Shown here: one piece after another, positions 41,424 to 43,170 of the stretch | How the letters are laid out: every line of letters begins with the position of its first letter | Position numbering within the stretch: the stretch's first letter is position 1 | DNA from: Nonomuraea ceibae | Lineage (GTDB): Bacteria > Actinomycetota > Actinomycetes > Streptosporangiales > Streptosporangiaceae | Assembly (NCBI RefSeq): GCF_019396325.1 | Contig: NZ_JAHKRO010000084.1 | Location: forward strand, 1 to 43,170 | DNA: 43,170 bases | Direction: 5' to 3' | Made by a program: the position numbers and the translations under genes | The notes under the pieces: model-generated | Seen by the model: the letters and a program-made list of their open reading frames with translations, nothing else | Database searches by the model: none | Told to the model about the DNA's origin: nothing

Positions 41424-41765
41424 GTGACCGACGCACGCTGCAGCTCGGTTAGCCCATCCAGGCAGCGGCGCCATCGCTCGACCTCCAGTCTGCCCTCCGC
41501 CAGTCCCGGAACCTCTGAAGGACTTGAGGCGGCTCCAGCCGAGCTGGGCGATTCTCCCGCGTCATGCAGGCTGCGCCGGACACTCCCGGTCGACTGCCGA
41601 TCATCCGGTGAGGGCCAGCACCCACGCCATCACCGACCCCTGCCCGGCTCCGTGGCAGGTGCAGCGTTACACGTTCACCAGCACCTCCTGAAACACTCCG
41701 CCAGCCAAGGCGGTCCTCGGCCACCGGCGAGCGGTCACGCGCTCCCCCGCCGAGACGCCTGAGGG
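41424..41765 (-). pseudogene. sigK: Decayed second copy of sigK
   Basis: Reading leftwards, the DNA aligns with the intact sigK gene at 22965-23450. The start region matches (GGGAGCGCGTGACCG, CGCCGGTGG), then after an internal deletion CAGGAGGTG, then GGTCGGTGATGGCGTGGGTG, and finally CTGCAGCGTG near the end of sigma region 4. Translated pieces include GSVMAWV and RRCLDGLTELQRASVT. Frameshifts, a stop and deletion of region 2 make it inactive. No anti-sigma gene accompanies it. Confidence 0.8.
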
Positions 41766-41963
41766 CTGCACAGCCCGGGCCATCGGAGCCGGGCGCGTGC
41801 CGCTACGACGGGCGACTTTGCTCGAGGCAAGAATGTGCGCGGCCGACATCGACATCGCGTAGTGGCTCCATATGACTGAGTCCTGCGGCGCTACCTCCGG
41901 CTCCCGCGGAGATTCGTGGCACCGCCTGAGCACACATCTCGCGGAGGTGGGTACAGGGGTGGC

Positions 41964-42365
41964 ATGACGGGCAGTTCCCCGGAGTTCGTGGGCGACCAAG
42001 AGCGGCTGATGCCTCAGATAGCTGTGCAGCAGGTGCGGCTCGGCTCCCGGCTTGGGCTGGTGGTGACCTTGACTGGAGCGCTCGACGCCGGTGCGGCCAG
42101 AAAACTGGATGACATGTTGGCCACCCTGGTAGTCGTCGACAGGCCGCCGCACCTCATCGTGGACGCCGGCCGTCTGGGGACCTGCGATGAGGCGGTGCTG
42201 ATCGCATTGGTCAGGGCACATCGGGCGATCCGGGCCAGTGGCGGACGGCTGGCTCTGGCCGGGGTTCACGGCATGCTGGCCCGGCGTCTGCGCAGGACTG
42301 GCCTGGACACCATCTTCGAGTTGTTTCCCAACGTGCCCGTCGCGGAAAGCGCCCTGGCCGGGTGA
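41964..42365 (+). CDS. STAS-domain protein lacking the phosphorylation motif
   Basis: 133 residues. The STAS fold is clear (LGLVVTLTGALDAGAARKLD, PPHLIVDAGRLGTCDEAVLI, GGRLALAGVHGMLARRLRRT). Where SpoIIAA/RsbV proteins have D-S-S/T-G, this one reads CDEAVL, with glutamate at the serine position and no glycine. It therefore probably cannot be switched by an RsbW-type kinase; the glutamate could mimic phosphate or the protein may have another partner. ATG 41964 follows AGGGGTGG. It is 198 bases beyond the decayed sigK copy. Confidence 0.85.
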   Translation: MTGSSPEFVGDQERLMPQIAVQQVRLGSRLGLVVTLTGALDAGAARKLDDMLATLVVVDRPPHLIVDAGRLGTCDEAVLIALVRAHRAIRASGGRLALAGVHGMLARRLRRTGLDTIFELFPNVPVAESALAG

Positions 42366-42419
42366 TGCAGCCGCCAGTGCGCAGAGTGGAGGCCGTCGGG
42401 GGTCGTCTGCGTCGCAGTG

Positions 42420-42641
42420 TCAGGGCCACCCGGCCGCATGGGGGTTATGACCTGTGCAGACCCTTTGGCCAACCATAATGCGATCGAACTGCTCTACCGT
42501 GTCCTTGGACATGCACTGCCCCACGGCGGCGTCGACCGCTTCTTGTGAGGGGAAGCAGGTGTCGTAGATGACCTTGGCCTTGTCTTCTCCTCGAGGTGAT
42601 GGCCTCGGCCATGCCCGGCCTGCACCGCAGGCATACTTCAC
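42420..42641 (-). CDS. Doubtful small hypothetical protein
   Basis: Seventy-three codons. The second half (KVIYDTCFPSQEAVDAAVGQ then CMSKDTVEQFDRIMVGQR) has balanced, protein-like composition, but the first half does not and no ribosome site is evident. It may be the tail of a decayed gene. No family recognised. Confidence 0.3.
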   Translation of the reverse strand: MKYACGAGRAWPRPSPRGEDKAKVIYDTCFPSQEAVDAAVGQCMSKDTVEQFDRIMVGQRVCTGHNPHAAGWP

Positions 42642-42852
42642 TGCGTTCTTCGCTTGAATCAGCGCCGTGGGCCCGACGCGCCTCGCTTACCACCTACCTC
42701 GGCCAGTCGTTTTGGTGCGGCGGGCGTTCGCGTGCTCTCTGAGCCGCTCACCACGCGCACCGTTGTCGGCACCTTGCTCGTCCTGGCGGAGCGGCGCTGA
42801 AAGCCCGCCAGCCTTCAGGGGGCAGCCGGAATACGGCAGAAACGGGCCGCCT

Positions 42853-42960
42853 ACTCGGCAACAACTACCTTCCGCTGCTGGATCAGCACTACAGCTCGCA
42901 CCGCTCGGCCCTGTTCACCCTGGTGGCCTCGATCGAGCTGGAGTCGACCGCCGTAGTGGC
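42853..42960 (+). pseudogene. tnpA: Tn3-family transposase TnpA, short internal fragment
   Basis: The plus strand reads LLGNNYLPLLDQHYSSHRSA then LFTLVASIELESTAV. This resembles the TnpA segment before the catalytic domain (…YLPLL…HY-SHR…LF-L…). It is about 35 codons, truncated at both sides, and less certain than the other Tn3 pieces. Confidence 0.5.
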
Positions 42961-43094
42961 TTGTGCCCTCGTCGCTGCTTGTTCTTGTTGCATCGAACGC
43001 TTCTTGTCGTCGCCTGGCGTACCCGAAGTGGATGCCTCATCCTGTCGCTTGGGCCACCGCGAACGGGCGTTGGCGATGTGTAGGAGACGTCACT

Positions 43095-43170
43095 CTAAGA
43101 AGAGAAAGGCCCTGTCAACCCTTCGCGGAAGGCGATGGCCGCCGCCTCGGTGCGGGTTGCCGCGCCCAGT
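43095..43170 (-). CDS. LuxR-type response regulator, C-terminal end (cut by window edge)
   Basis: The minus strand from the right edge reads LGAATRTEAAAIAFREGLTG and a stop at 43095-43097. This is the last helix of a LuxR/GerE helix-turn-helix (…K-L-G…-R-T-E-A-A…A…G-L). The body of the gene lies outside the window, so nothing can be said about its receiver domain or target. Confidence 0.75.
   Translation of the reverse strand, partial: LGAATRTEAAAIAFREGLTGPFSS

Noticed and set aside
1..43170. tRNA, rRNA or CRISPR loci
   Set aside because: No cloverleaf with a T-loop consensus, no rRNA blocks and no regularly spaced repeats were seen on either strand.

Overview
The window is GC-rich DNA (long GC-rich codons, many GTG/TTG starts, an actinobacterial c-di-AMP riboswitch, a SigK/RskA pair, a SigB/SpoIIE-type stress module). 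This points to an actinomycete with a large genome, most likely Streptosporangiales or Streptomyces-like. The genus cannot be fixed from sequence alone.

Left part (1-18.4 kb): accessory, heavily eroded. Intact islands sit among broken genes and mobile-element debris. Intact genes are a riboswitch-controlled D,D-carboxypeptidase (1408-2304), a MarR/SnoaL-like divergent pair (3315-4289), an LCM-type methyltransferase (5586-6446), an FAD monooxygenase with its own operator (8819-10390), a TetR/DUF1801 divergent pair (13281-14460), a DoxX protein, a membrane protein/TetR divergent pair (15983-17504) and a MmcQ/YjbR protein. Remnants include Tn3 tnpA pieces, IS5 and IS701 transposases, three tyrosine-recombinase pieces, azlD, katE, a cupin, an SDR, an esterase and several regulators. 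Two diverged copies of a structured repeat (686-905 and 2401-2614) flank the carboxypeptidase gene.

Middle part (18.4-27.4 kb): stress and redox functions. A CBM48-like protein and a hemerythrin-domain protein precede a convergent SigB/SigF-type sigma gene that carries two frameshifts. Next to it are an intact GAF-SpoIIE phosphatase and a STAS antagonist. Then comes a SigK locus: sigK, rskA, a membrane sulfite-oxidase-like molybdoenzyme and two tandem fasciclin proteins, one secreted and one a lipoprotein. Matching CCATCC-N16-CGAA promoters lie before sigK and before the oxidoreductase.

Right part (27.4-43.2 kb): an alpha-galactoside utilisation locus. A leftward operon encodes a binding protein, two ABC permeases and a phosphodiester glycosidase. 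A divergent ROK regulator and GH36 alpha-galactosidase lie opposite. After a decayed Tn3 transposase come three tandem small secreted four-cysteine proteins of no family I recognise, a decayed hypothetical gene, a SulP transporter fused to a beta-carbonic anhydrase, a decayed second copy of sigK, a STAS protein lacking the phosphorylatable serine, and the end of a LuxR-type regulator.

The strongest candidates for something undescribed are the tandem secreted four-cysteine family, the two-copy structured repeat, and the pairing of a phosphodiester glycosidase with an alpha-galactoside import system.
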